Assembly (NCBI RefSeq): GCF_004193175.1
Contig: NZ_SAUH01000001.1
Location: forward strand, 1,777,501-1,841,500
From: Streptomyces sp. RFCAC02
Lineage (GTDB): Bacteria; Actinomycetota; Actinomycetes; Streptomycetales; Streptomycetaceae
DNA: 64,000 nucleotides
Direction of reading: 5' to 3'
Numbering within the stretch: position 1 is the first letter of the stretch; each line of letters begins with the position of its first letter. The position numbers and the translations under genes were made by a program. This document shows, in pieces, positions 1-8,843 of the stretch. Under the pieces are notes generated by a model. The model was not told the origin of the DNA. It made no database searches and saw only the letters and a list, made by a program, of their open reading frames with translations.

Positions 1-915
1 CGACGTTGGCTGCGGGACAGTCTGCCGGCGGAGGAGCCGACCTCTCCGGTCGTCCGCACCGGTGAGGGGAAGAAGCAGCAGGCCTACACGCACGGCAGGC
101 CCGACCGCTACATGGACGACGATCTGTTCGGATACATGATCGCGGTCAAGGCCGGCACCGTGGACGGCAAGCGTGAGGAGTCGGGGACGTTCATGCGGGA
201 CACGGTGCTGGCAACCGGCACCCTGGTGGCCGTCGTGCCGAACAAGCCTGTCATGGACTTCGGCACCATGAGCCGCGACTTCGAGCCCGACACGCACCCG
301 GTGATCCATGAGCACGAGATGTACACCGCCAATCTGGCGGGTGACCTCCTGCTGGACCTTCCGCGGGTCGGGACGTTCGAGGTGGGCGGCAGGACGACCA
401 AGCCGGCCCTGCCGAAGACGGTGGCCGATGCGGTACTCAAGGACGGCGGCAGCGAGGTGCTTCTGCGAGGCGTCGAGTGCGTTCGCCTGCCGGTCGTCGA
501 ACGCCGGCGACGTGTCGCGGTGCTGCTCCGCACCATGGCGATGGTCAAGGGAGGCGCGAAATGGTCCGCCCACTACGGTGACCGCACTCCGGGACTGCTG
601 ATCCTCGCACCGCTGAGGGGTGGCACCAATCCGTTCACCCGCGTGGTGCGCGAACGTCAGCGGGCCACTTACTTCGACGCCGATGTCCTTCGCGAGGAGA
701 TCAAGGCGTGGGAGGACGAGCTGGACGGCCCCGTGCGCATCGGCTGGGCTCCCGGCTTCCTGGGGAGCCAGCGGGAGACGGCCAAGAGCGATCTCGAACC
801 TCTGATCAAGGCCAACAAGGTGACCGTCGACCACCCCCGCACCATGCTGAACACCCTCGCCGCCGAATTCGAGGCGGGCACCCTCGACGCCTGGTTTGAG
901 GATCCGTCCGCGTAG
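1..915 (+). CDS. cas7: Cas7 (Cst2/DevR family), type I-B Cascade backbone, 5' partial
   Basis: The frame is open from base 1, so the N-terminus lies outside the window; about 304 codons are visible. Cas7 subunits polymerise along the crRNA to form the Cascade backbone. The stretch DDDLFGYM near 112 and the following segment with a conserved VPNKPV look like the Cst2/DevR family of type I-B Cas7 proteins. An in-frame ATG at 112 exists, but coding sequence continues upstream of it (RRWLRDSLPAEEP), so it is not the start. cas5 follows 83 nt downstream and cas3 after that, the usual cas7-cas5-cas3 order. The large subunit (cas8) and cas6 would be expected to the left, outside the window. Family assignment is from remembered motifs; the subtype would be settled by the missing cas8. 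Confidence 0.88.
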   Translation, partial: RRWLRDSLPAEEPTSPVVRTGEGKKQQAYTHGRPDRYMDDDLFGYMIAVKAGTVDGKREESGTFMRDTVLATGTLVAVVPNKPVMDFGTMSRDFEPDTHPVIHEHEMYTANLAGDLLLDLPRVGTFEVGGRTTKPALPKTVADAVLKDGGSEVLLRGVECVRLPVVERRRRVAVLLRTMAMVKGGAKWSAHYGDRTPGLLILAPLRGGTNPFTRVVRERQRATYFDADVLREEIKAWEDELDGPVRIGWAPGFLGSQRETAKSDLEPLIKANKVTVDHPRTMLNTLAAEFEAGTLDAWFEDPSA

Positions 916-998
916 GCGTACAGGCTCATCGTCCCGCCCCGGGGAGCACCACCATCGCGACGTCCGCCATCACACGCAGTCTTGAGGTGACACACGCC

Positions 999-1655
999 AT
1001 GAGTCAGGCACTCGAACTGACCGTCACGGCTCCTGTCGTCAGCTTCCGCAACCCGCTCTACGCCGGGATGCAGGTCGGGTTGCCTTGCCCTCCCCCGTCC
1101 ACGGTGGGCGGCATGCTAGCTGCCGCCGCCGGAGGCTGGGACCGGGTTCCAGCAGGTACTCGGTTCGGGATGGCATTCCGGGCGGTCGGCTCGGGCACGG
1201 ACCTGGAGACCTTTCATCCACTCAGCGCCCCCGGTGCACCCATCACCATCAAGGACCGCGACTTCCTGGCGCTCATCACGCTCCGTGTGTGGCTGCTCGA
1301 CGACCTCGAGCCCTGGCAACGCGCGATCCGCCGCCCCGTCTGGCCCATGAAACTGGGCCGCAGCCAGGACCTGGTCACCGTCACAGCCAAGCACGTGAGC
1401 CTACGGACTTCGGTAGGCGTGCAGGGCCACGCGGTGGTTCCGCAGGACGTCAAGGGTGCCACCGGCACACAGATGCGGCTGACGACGGCCGTGTCCCTGG
1501 ACCGGCAGCGTGTCAGGTGGGACAGCTACCACTACGCGGCCTCCGGCTCATCCACGCGCATCGACACCGGCTTCGTCACCGAGGACGACCAAGCCGTCGC
1601 GCTACTGCCTCCCGTACACCCGCATCAACTCAATACGACTCCGGCGGAAGCCTGA
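999..1655 (+). CDS. cas5: Cas5, type I-B Cascade subunit
   Basis: Cas5 caps the 5' handle of the crRNA in Cascade. The N-terminus has the Cas5 pattern: a beta strand (LELTVTAPVVSFRNP), then the Pro/Gly-rich segment LPCPPPSTVGGMLAAAAG, a typical RAMP start. I chose ATG 999 because GAGGTGA lies 8 nt upstream; an in-frame GTG at 987 sits inside that ribosome-binding site. The 218-aa product fits small I-B Cas5 proteins. It ends 8 nt before cas3, so translation is probably coupled. No defects were seen in this gene. Confidence 0.87.
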   Translation: MSQALELTVTAPVVSFRNPLYAGMQVGLPCPPPSTVGGMLAAAAGGWDRVPAGTRFGMAFRAVGSGTDLETFHPLSAPGAPITIKDRDFLALITLRVWLLDDLEPWQRAIRRPVWPMKLGRSQDLVTVTAKHVSLRTSVGVQGHAVVPQDVKGATGTQMRLTTAVSLDRQRVRWDSYHYAASGSSTRIDTGFVTEDDQAVALLPPVHPHQLNTTPAEA

Positions 1656-1663
1656 ACCTCGCC

Positions 1664-4106
1664 ATGAAGGAACTGCGTGCCAAAAGCGCCACCAAGGGCG
1701 GCCGCCCCGGCGAGCTGCTCACGAGCCACCTGCTGAACACCCTCACCGCGCTCGACGCCATCCGTGCCCGGATAGGTGACATCCCAGGCGTCCCCGCTGA
1801 ATTCTGGACTTGGGCCGCCCTGGCCGCACTCTTCCATGACACCGGCAAGGTCCCGGCCGGCTTCCAACGCATGGTCGGCAACACCACCGACCCCGCCAAG
1901 CCCTGGGGCGAACGCCATGAGGTCCTCTCGCTGGGGTTCGTCGAGGGCCTCCTGACACGGCTGTCCCCCCGAGACCGACTGTGGGTGGGCAGCATCGTCG
2001 CCGCGCATCACCGCTCCTTCACCTGCGGGCTCGACCGCATCCCCGCCAAGACCCCGATCTTCAACCTGTACGGGGACGACGAAGCCGCCGACTTCCTGTC
2101 CAGGTTCACCCCGACCGACCAGGCACGGCTTACCGAACTCATCATCTGGCTTCGCACCACCGTCCGTCAGCACGACCTGCCCGGCATCGACGACCTGGTC
2201 TCCCCCGACATCAGCCCTGACGAGCTGGCGGCGCAGGCACACCGGCTGTTCCAGGAGGTTTACGACCGGTGGAGCACACCGCTACGCGTCAGCGACCCAG
2301 ACGGCCGCACGGCCATCCTCCTGCTGGGCGTCGTCACCATGGCCGATCACCTCTCCTCCGCACACGCTTCCCTGGACACCCAGCACCCCCTCACCCCCGC
2401 CTACCCCGCCACGCTCTCCAAGCGGCTTGCCGTGGAAGGCCACCCCCTACGCCCGCAACAGAACGACGCGGCGAGAGCCGACGGCCACCTCCTGCTGCGC
2501 TCTTGGACCGGCAGCGGTAAGACCGAAGCCGCTCTGCTGTGGGCATCTCGACAGATCGACACCCTCTCCCGCACCACCGGCGGAACATCCCGCGTCTTCT
2601 ACCTGCTCCCCTATCTGGCCAGCATCAACGCGATGGTGAGACGGCTCGGCGACGAGCTCAACGCCCACGACAGCATCGGTGTCGCTCACTCCCGGGCTGC
2701 CTCCTACCACCTCACGCGCTCCCTCTCCGACGACTGCACCGATGACGTCCCGCTCACAGACGAAGCCGGCCGGCTGGGCGCGGCCACTTCCAAGGCGCGA
2801 TCGCGGGCGAAGGCCACGAGGAACTTCCGCGAACTGCTTCGTGTCGGGACGCCGTACCAGTTGCTCCGCGGCGCGCTCGCCGGACCCGTCCATTCCAGCG
2901 TGCTGGCCGACAGCGCGAACTCGGTCTTCGTACTCGACGAGCTGCACGCCTACGACACCCGGCGCCTCGGCATGATCCTCGCGATGATGCGCTTCTGGCG
3001 GGACCTGGGCGGCCGGGTCGCGGTCATGTCAGCCACTCTCCCGGCCGTACTGGCGCAGCTCGTCACCGACACGCTCCAGACGCCCGCGAAAGGTGTCGTC
3101 CCGGTCGAGCCACCCGCCGACGTTCCGGCGCCCGCCCGTCACCTGCTGCACACCCGCCGATCCCACCTGACCGACGGGGCGTCCATCAGCGAGATCGGGG
3201 CAGAGCTAGCCGCGGGTAAGTCGGTCCTGGTCGTCGCCAACAACGTCCGCGACGCCATCTCCCTCCACCGAGCGCTCGCCCCCCTCTGCAGCCAACTGCA
3301 CGGCGACGATTCGGCGCTCCTGCTGCACTCTCGCTTCCGCCGCATGGACCGCGACACGATCGAGCAAAGCATCCAGGACCGCTTCGGCAAGGATGCCGAA
3401 CGTCGTCCCGGACTGCTCATCGGCACCCAGGCCGTCGAGGTGTCCCTCGACCTCGACTTCGACACCTGCCACACCTCGGGCGCGGACCTCGAAGCCCTCC
3501 TTCAACGCTTCGGCCGCGTCAACCGCTACGCCCTCCGCTCACCAGCCCCCGTCATCGTCCACCGCCCCGCCTACACCACACGGCGAGGAGTCGGGGAAAC
3601 GCTCTGGGCCGACGGGATCTATCCCTCCGCCCACCGAACTGGCGTGGGAGATCCTCGTCCGCCACGACGGGCAGATCATCGACGAGAACACCGCGACCAC
3701 TTGGCTGGACCACATCTACGACAGCCCGTGGGGCAAGTTTTGGCGGTCAGAGGTCGAAGACCATCAGCGGCGCTTCGAACGTGCCTTCCTCCGTTTCTCC
3801 CAGCCCTTCGATGACCGCTCGACACTCGCCGAGGACTTCGACGCGATGTTCGAGGGCACCGAGGCCGTCCTCCGGCAGGACCTCCATAAGTACGAGAAAG
3901 CCCTGGACGCCGTGGAGAACAAGCGATCCGGCAGACTCCTCGCCGAGCAGTACCTGCTTCCCGTGCCCCACTGGGCTTCCAAGCTCTCCCAATGGGACAA
4001 GAACCTGCACGTCCGAGTCATCGACGGCGTCTACGACGAACAGCTCGGCCTGCAGAAAATCCACCACGCACCTGCGGGCGCCTACGAGCTGGGCGAGGTG
4101 CTGTGA
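1664..4106 (+). pseudogene. cas3: Cas3 nuclease-helicase, HD domain N-terminal, disrupted by a 1-nt frameshift
   Basis: Cas3 unwinds and degrades DNA recruited by Cascade. From ATG 1664 the frame shows an HD nuclease motif (FHDTGK, about residue 58, and AAHHR), helicase motif I (WTGSGKTEAA, about 282), DELH box (about 424), SATLP, and motif VI (QRFGRVNR, about 615). After LWADGIYP (about 3625) this frame turns to Arg/Pro-rich nonsense and ends at 3814. The expected C-terminal domain continues in another frame (PTELAWEILVRHDGQ) to the stop at 4104-4106. The span 1664-4106 is 2443 nt, one base more than a whole number of codons, so one extra base in the C-rich run around 3625-3640 explains it. 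As read, about 160 C-terminal residues are lost. A sequencing error or programmed frameshift cannot be excluded. Confidence 0.87.
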
Positions 4107-4210
4107 TCAACCGGGACGACGTCGGCGGCGTTCGCATCGAGCACCTGCACCACTGCCCCCATCAGCTCGGGCTCTATCGTCCTTGCGGCGGATCCGGCAG
4201 GGCGTGGTGA
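4103..4210 (+). pseudogene. cas4: Cas4 N-terminal remnant (adaptation nuclease), truncated
   Basis: GTG 4103 overlaps the cas3 stop in a GTGA junction, as expected for the next gene of a type I-B operon. The first residues, VINRDDVGGVRIEHLHHCPHQLGLYR in two runs (VINRDDVGGVRI, EHLHHCPHQLGLYR), match the start of Cas4, including the first iron-sulphur cysteine in the HCP.QL.LY motif. Similarity stops at about residue 26 and the frame ends at 4210. No RecB-like nuclease core and no later cysteines follow, and neither cas1 nor cas2 is found anywhere in the window. The break lies about 20 nt before a CRISPR repeat fragment, which suggests a deletion between cas4 and an array. Confidence 0.8.
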
Positions 4211-4231
4211 GCCAGGCGGCGGTGGGCGTCT

Positions 4232-4290
4232 ACGAGGGGTACCAACTCAGTCGGGTGGCGCCAGCCCTGGACGTAGCCCACGGTCCTCAT
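4232..4290 (+). CRISPR. CRISPR relic: half repeat, 36-nt spacer, half repeat
   Basis: The right half of the array repeat (CGAGGGGTACCAAC) ends at 4246. It is followed by exactly 36 nt (4247-4282) and then by the left part of a repeat (GTCCTCAT, 4283-4290), after which repeat identity is lost. The 36-nt spacing equals the commonest spacer length in the main array. It lies between truncated cas4 and the leader, so it probably marks a deletion endpoint that removed cas4-cas1-cas2 plus part of an array. Confidence 0.75.
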
Positions 4291-4648
4291 ATCTCACGGT
4301 GGTCCTGGCGGATCGTGGCATGTAGATCGGCCTTCGACTGCGAGTTCCCCATTCGCCTCCAGCGGCAGAAGCACACCTACTGTGCCACCTCAAGAACCCT
4401 GGTGACTTCAAGACGCAGCGACATGGCAAAGGAGGTCGGAGGCTGACTCCCAAGGTCACTTCGTAACGCCCCACTCTGAGACGAGAAACGGCTGCTGCTC
4501 CACCTGTGCTCAAATGAGATCATCGAAGAGTGCGGCCCTTCACGTTTTCAGCAACACCCCGGGTCTAACGACACGACCGGAGGTCCGCTGCAAAACGCCT
4601 TCACACGCAGCGGCCTCTACCCGGCCTCACCTGCGTCTTTACTCTGGG
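4291..4648 (+). promoter_or_regulatory. Probable CRISPR leader
   Basis: This gene-free stretch of 358 nt directly precedes repeat 1 and is less GC-rich than its surroundings. The array's only mutated repeat is at the other end, which places the leader here. The array promoter should lie in it, but I found no convincing -35/-10 pair. Confidence 0.5.
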
Positions 4649-6480
4649 GTCCTCATCGCCCCTGCGAGGGGTACCAACTCGAGGAGCAGCAGGGGGATCT
4701 CGGCGAGCTGCCGGAGGTCCTCATCGCCCCTGCGAGGGGTACCAACAGGCCGACCCGATCCCGCCCGCCGAGCCAGTGCCGGGTCCTCATCGCCCCTGCG
4801 AGGGGTACCAACAGGACGAGGTGACCGCCGCACGGCTCGGGGCGCCGCGGTCCTCATCGCCCCTGCGAGGGGTACCAACGCATCGAGGCAGCCGACGGCG
4901 CCGGGGCGTCCACCCCGGGTCCTCATCGCCCCTGCGAGGGGTACCAACGCCTTCGCCTGGGCGCGGGCCTTCCGCTCGGCCTTCGTCCTCATCGCCCCTG
5001 CGAGGGGTACCAACACGAACGCGGTCAGGCTGCCCGGGGTGATGGCGGGTCCTCATCGCCCCTGCGAGGGGTACCAACCGCAACATCAAGCTCCTCGCCA
5101 AGGAACTGAACATCGTCCTCATCGCCCCTGCGAGGGGTACCAACCTGCCGGGTGGTGCGCAGGTGACTCCGCTGTCGCGCGTCCTCATCGCCCCTGCGAG
5201 GGGTACCAACGGCAGACCTGCCGGGCTCGACGCCCCCCGGTCATGGCGTCCTCATCGCCCCTGCGAGGGGTACCAACGCGGTCAGGACACCGAGGTCGGC
5301 CAGCGTGCGAGCGGTCCTCATCGCCCCTGCGAGGGGTACCAACGTGATGGTGCCGTCGAGGTCGATGCCGAGCGGCACGCCCGGTCCTCATCGCCCCTGC
5401 GAGGGGTACCAACCCGAGGCCGCGGGCGACCTGATCGCCGCCGGCCACCAGTCCTCATCGCCCCTGCGAGGGGTACCAACTCGTCGGCCGGACGGCGCGG
5501 CCACCTGCGGCGGCAGGCGTCCTCATCGCCCCTGCGAGGGGTACCAACTCGGTGGGTGTGGGGTCCGTGGCCGGCGGCGGCGTGGTCCTCATCGCCCCTG
5601 CGAGGGGTACCAACCTGCCACGGCCATAGCTCCTGTCGTGGCGTCCGACCTGTCCTCATCGCCCCTGCGAGGGGTACCAACTGCCGCTCCGGAAGGGCGT
5701 GCACCCGGGCCTCATCGGGTCCTCATCGCCCCTGCGAGGGGTACCAACGCCGCGGCGTGGTCCAGGACCGCGCGGGCGGTGACGTCCTCATCGCCCCTGC
5801 GAGGGGTACCAACTCGCGCCCGCCCCAGATGCCCACGGGCTCGCCCATGGTCCTCATCGCCCCTGCGAGGGGTACCAACTGGTCGACGAGGGGCCGGTCG
5901 TCCCGCCCCGCTGGTCGTGTCCTCATCGCCCCTGCGAGGGGTACCAACCTCTGCCCGGGTGCGCGCCACCAGCCGAGGCTGGCCGGTCCTCATCGCCCCT
6001 GCGAGGGGTACCAACCTGCGGGGATCGGCCGGACGGCGACGGTCGCCACCAGGCGTCCTCATCGCCCCTGCGAGGGGTACCAACAGCTCGCCGACGGGCT
6101 CGACAGCCGGGACTCGCTGGTCCTCATCGCCCCTGCGAGGGGTACCAACTGGTCGTCGAGCGAGGGGAGGGGGCTGCGGCCGGCGTGTCCTCATCGCCCC
6201 TGCGAGGGGTACCAACCGGATGCGGGCGCCGAGGGCGGCGACGGCGGCGAGTCCTCATCGCCCCTGCGAGGGGTACCAACAGCACCGTCTGCCTGTCCAG
6301 CGCGCCCCCGTTCACGGTCCTCATCGCCCCTGCGAGGGGTACCAACGCGTGGAGGTGGTGACGGAGGACGAGCTGAAGCGCCGGTCCTCATCGCCCCTGC
6401 GAGGGGTACCAACGTGATCTCCCGGTCGCCGACGTACACGCGGGCGTGGAGTCCTCATCGCCCCTGCGAGGGGTACTAAC
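4649..6480 (+). CRISPR. CRISPR array, 28 repeats of 30 nt, 27 spacers, type I-B
   Basis: The repeat begins GTCCTCATCG and ends GAGGGGTACCAAC. Repeat starts: 4649, 4717, 4783, 4850, 4919, 4985, 5049, 5115, 5181, 5248, 5314, 5384, 5451, 5519, 5585, 5652, 5719, 5784, 5850, 5919, 5986, 6055, 6120, 6187, 6251, 6317, 6384, 6451. Spacers are 34-40 nt, mostly 36-37. All repeats look identical except the last (6451-6480), which ends TACTAAC; terminal degeneracy marks the trailer end, so the leader is on the left. A CCCCT/AGGGG stem in the repeat fits Cas6 processing. With cas1, cas2 and most of cas4 absent, new spacers could be added only in trans. Confidence 0.98.
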
Positions 6481-6604
6481 TGTTGGTAGGCAGTGGTCAC
6501 GGTGCGGTCTCCTCGGTCGCCTGGCTTTATCGAGCAGTTGTGGTTCTGGCTCAGTTTCCGTGAAGCGTCCACGGTGAGTGCCTACTGAGGCTGGAGCCGA
6601 CCTC

Positions 6605-6893
6605 CGGGAAGTTGCCCGAAAATGATCTGTAGTGATCTTGGTGTGGTCGACAGTTCAGCGCCGTGGAAGAGACGCTGCTCCGGTTGGAGGAGCTACTGTT
6701 CCCGTCGATCGCGGACGTGGCGGTGCTGTCGGTGGACGTGAACATCAAGGAGTTACGGATCGAGGCCCGCCGGACGACGGCCGGCTCTACTTGTCCGGAC
6801 TGCGGAGCCTGGTCAGGGCGGGTGCATAGCTCCTACCTGCGTTTTTCCTGCCGACGTGCCCACCGCGGGACGGCGGGTGGTGCTGAGCTTGAA
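6605..6893 (+). mobile_element. ISL3-family insertion sequence, 5' fragment
   Basis: A transposase start (GTG 6663, VEETLLRLEELLFP) runs into the ISL3 zinc-finger segment (CPDCGAWSGRVHSSYLRF). At the T run near 6841-6846 the frame shifts; the continuation (PADVPTAGRRVVLSLK) is readable one base out of phase and stops at about 6893. The DDE domain is missing. The fragment starts roughly 120 nt after the last CRISPR repeat and lies on the array side of the Gabija-like genes. It is not functional; the left end at about 6605 is approximate. Confidence 0.75.
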
Positions 6894-6900
6894 AGCATGT

Positions 6901-6935
6901 CCCCCAGTGCCATGGTGACCACCATAGTCAGGGGG
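6901..6935 (-). terminator. Stem-loop downstream of gajB
   Basis: CCCCC (6901-6905) pairs with GGGGG (6931-6935), and an inner ATGGT/ACCAT stem closes a GACC loop. It begins 37 nt beyond the gajB stop on the reverse strand. No long T run follows, so it may instead be the end of an IS. Confidence 0.4.
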
Positions 6936-6971
6936 CGGAGTGACGGACCGGGACCGGGTGCGCCCGCCTGG

Positions 6972-8843
6972 TCAGATCTCTTCCTTGGGAAAGAGGCGCC
7001 GTTCCATCTCGATCACGAAGGCTGAGGGTCCACAGGACTTCCAGTATCCGTTCTTGGTCTCGTACCCGGGGCCGACGATCATGGTCACGGTCGACTCGGC
7101 ACGGGTGAGGGCGACGTAGAAGGTGCGCCTTTGCTCCTCGAGCTCCGCTTCCGTGGGCTTCCGCCATTTTTTCCCGCCGATAGGGATGTCGCGCGGAATG
7201 AGGCCTTGGAGAAGGCCCGGCAGGATCACGGTGTCGAACTCTCGGCCCTTGGCCGCGTGGTAGGTGGCGAGCAGGACCTTCCCGACGACTTCCTCGCCGC
7301 GCGCGAGGTCCTGCAGCACATGGTCCTTGGACTGGCACAGGCGGGCCAGGCTGTCGAGGCTGCTCCTGTTGTCCTGATCGGGGTGCCTTGCGGCTACCTC
7401 GTCGAGAGCCAAGCTGGCGCGTAGCTGCTCCAGCCAGACGAGGGCCGGGGCGTCGGCGGGGTAGAGCTCCCCCGGGTCGAGGCACAGTTGCAGAGCCCTG
7501 GGCAGGAAGAGCCGCGAGGGAGGCGGGGCGAGCTGAGCCTCGGTGCGCAGTGTGGTGAGAGCGCGGGCAAGGGAGGCAAGGGACGGTGCTTGCGCACGGC
7601 GCAGCATGTCGGCGCGGTCAGCGCCGGGTGCGGCGTGGATCTGGTAGTTGGTGACGGCGCGGGCCGCACAGCGCTGGACGAAGCGGGAGAGACTGCCGGC
7701 GGGCAGTTTGTCGTCACCCTCGTGCCGGAAGTCCAGCTCGCGTCGGGTGAGCTCATGGCGTACGTCGTCGAGCAGGCGACCGCGAGCGGGGTAGAGGATG
7801 GCGATCCGCTCGCGGCTGATGCCCTTGTCCTGCGCCTGTTTGACGAGGTTGCAGGTCACTCTGGCGTGGTCCTGGAGGCCTCCCTCGACTCGAACGAGGT
7901 TGACGTCGCCGGGGGGTGCGCCTTCGCGGGCGAGGCGGCCTCGGGAATGCCCGAGGGCGGCTTCGGCGGCGGTGATGATGTCCTGGCCGCTGCGATAGTT
8001 GACCTCGAGTTCGAAATCGCGGAAGTCCTTTCGGTCTGCAAGTTCGGTCAGGTACTTGGCGTCGGCACCGGTGAAGCCGTAGACAGACTGGTCGGTGTCC
8101 CCGACGGCGAAGACGGTGATGCCGGCCAGGTCGCGCAGGGCGAGGACGAGTTCGTGCAGGACTCCGCCGAGGTCTTGGTACTCGTCGACGACGAGGTGGG
8201 GGAAGCGGGCACGCAGGAGGTCGCGGACATGTGCGTGCTCCCTGACGAGGCGCACGGCCCGGATGACCATGGCCTCGAAGTCGATCTGACCTCGGAGGAT
8301 GAGCTGTTCGTCGTAAAGGCGTGCGGCTTCAAATTCCCGCGAATCGAAGCTGTCCAGGGCCTCGTTGCAGGCCAGTGCCCTGCGGATCTTGGTGCTCTGG
8401 GGCACGCGGTGCTGCGCGAGGACCTCGCCGATGCCGACCTGGTCGAAGCAGCGCTGCAGGAGCGCCTCGATGGCCGCCTTGCTGAGGACTTGTCCCGCCT
8501 CAGGCGCGGGCTGCCCGGTCAGGTGTCCGAAGGCGCGCAGGATCTCGTTCAGGCAGAAGGCGTGCACGGTGGAGCAGGTGATCCGCCCCTCGGCGCGTAC
8601 GCCGCTGCGGTGGACGCGGCGCCGGATCTCCTCGGCCGCCGGGTTGGTGTAGGTGATGCAGGCCACGCCGCGGAAGGACGAGATCTGCGTCTGGAGCACG
8701 TAGGCGATCCGGGCGACGAGGGTGTGCGTCTTCCCGCTCCCAGGGCCGGCCCGCAGAACGACGTTGCCGTCGTGGAGAACGGCGGCCCGTTGCCTGGGGT
8801 GCAGACTGTCGAGCTCCGCGAGGAGGGTGTCACTCACCTGCAT
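6972..8843 (-). CDS. gajB: UvrD/PcrA-like superfamily 1 helicase, Gabija GajB-like
   Basis: The predicted 623-aa SF1A helicase carries motif I (AGPGSGKTHTL, about residue 26), DEYQDLG, GDTDQSVYGFTG, YRSGQD, the TYHAAKGREFD box, and motif VI (FYVALTRAE) near the C-terminus. ATG 8843 (MQVSDTLLAELDSLHPRQ) is the start because helicase similarity begins there; the frame is open further upstream but that translation is low-complexity shadow. It overlaps the end of the upstream OLD-family gene by 14 nt, so the two are an operon. An OLD-family nuclease paired with a UvrD-like helicase is the composition of Gabija anti-phage systems, where GajB is thought to work with nucleotide-sensing GajA. It is longer than the roughly 500-aa type GajB, so it may be a divergent relative. 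Confidence 0.85.
   Translation of the reverse strand: MQVSDTLLAELDSLHPRQRAAVLHDGNVVLRAGPGSGKTHTLVARIAYVLQTQISSFRGVACITYTNPAAEEIRRRVHRSGVRAEGRITCSTVHAFCLNEILRAFGHLTGQPAPEAGQVLSKAAIEALLQRCFDQVGIGEVLAQHRVPQSTKIRRALACNEALDSFDSREFEAARLYDEQLILRGQIDFEAMVIRAVRLVREHAHVRDLLRARFPHLVVDEYQDLGGVLHELVLALRDLAGITVFAVGDTDQSVYGFTGADAKYLTELADRKDFRDFELEVNYRSGQDIITAAEAALGHSRGRLAREGAPPGDVNLVRVEGGLQDHARVTCNLVKQAQDKGISRERIAILYPARGRLLDDVRHELTRRELDFRHEGDDKLPAGSLSRFVQRCAARAVTNYQIHAAPGADRADMLRRAQAPSLASLARALTTLRTEAQLAPPPSRLFLPRALQLCLDPGELYPADAPALVWLEQLRASLALDEVAARHPDQDNRSSLDSLARLCQSKDHVLQDLARGEEVVGKVLLATYHAAKGREFDTVILPGLLQGLIPRDIPIGGKKWRKPTEAELEEQRRTFYVALTRAESTVTMIVGPGYETKNGYWKSCGPSAFVIEMERRLFPKEEI

Noticed and set aside
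4514..6479. Long open frames on both strands across the CRISPR array
   Set aside because: They arise from the periodic repeat and translate to reiterated SSPLRGVPT, VLIAPARGTN or VPLAGAMRT units; they are not genes.
6481..6600. GTAGGCA...TGCCTAC inverted repeat after the array as a 29th repeat or terminator
   Set aside because: It has no similarity to the CRISPR repeat, and the arms are too short and distant for a convincing hairpin.
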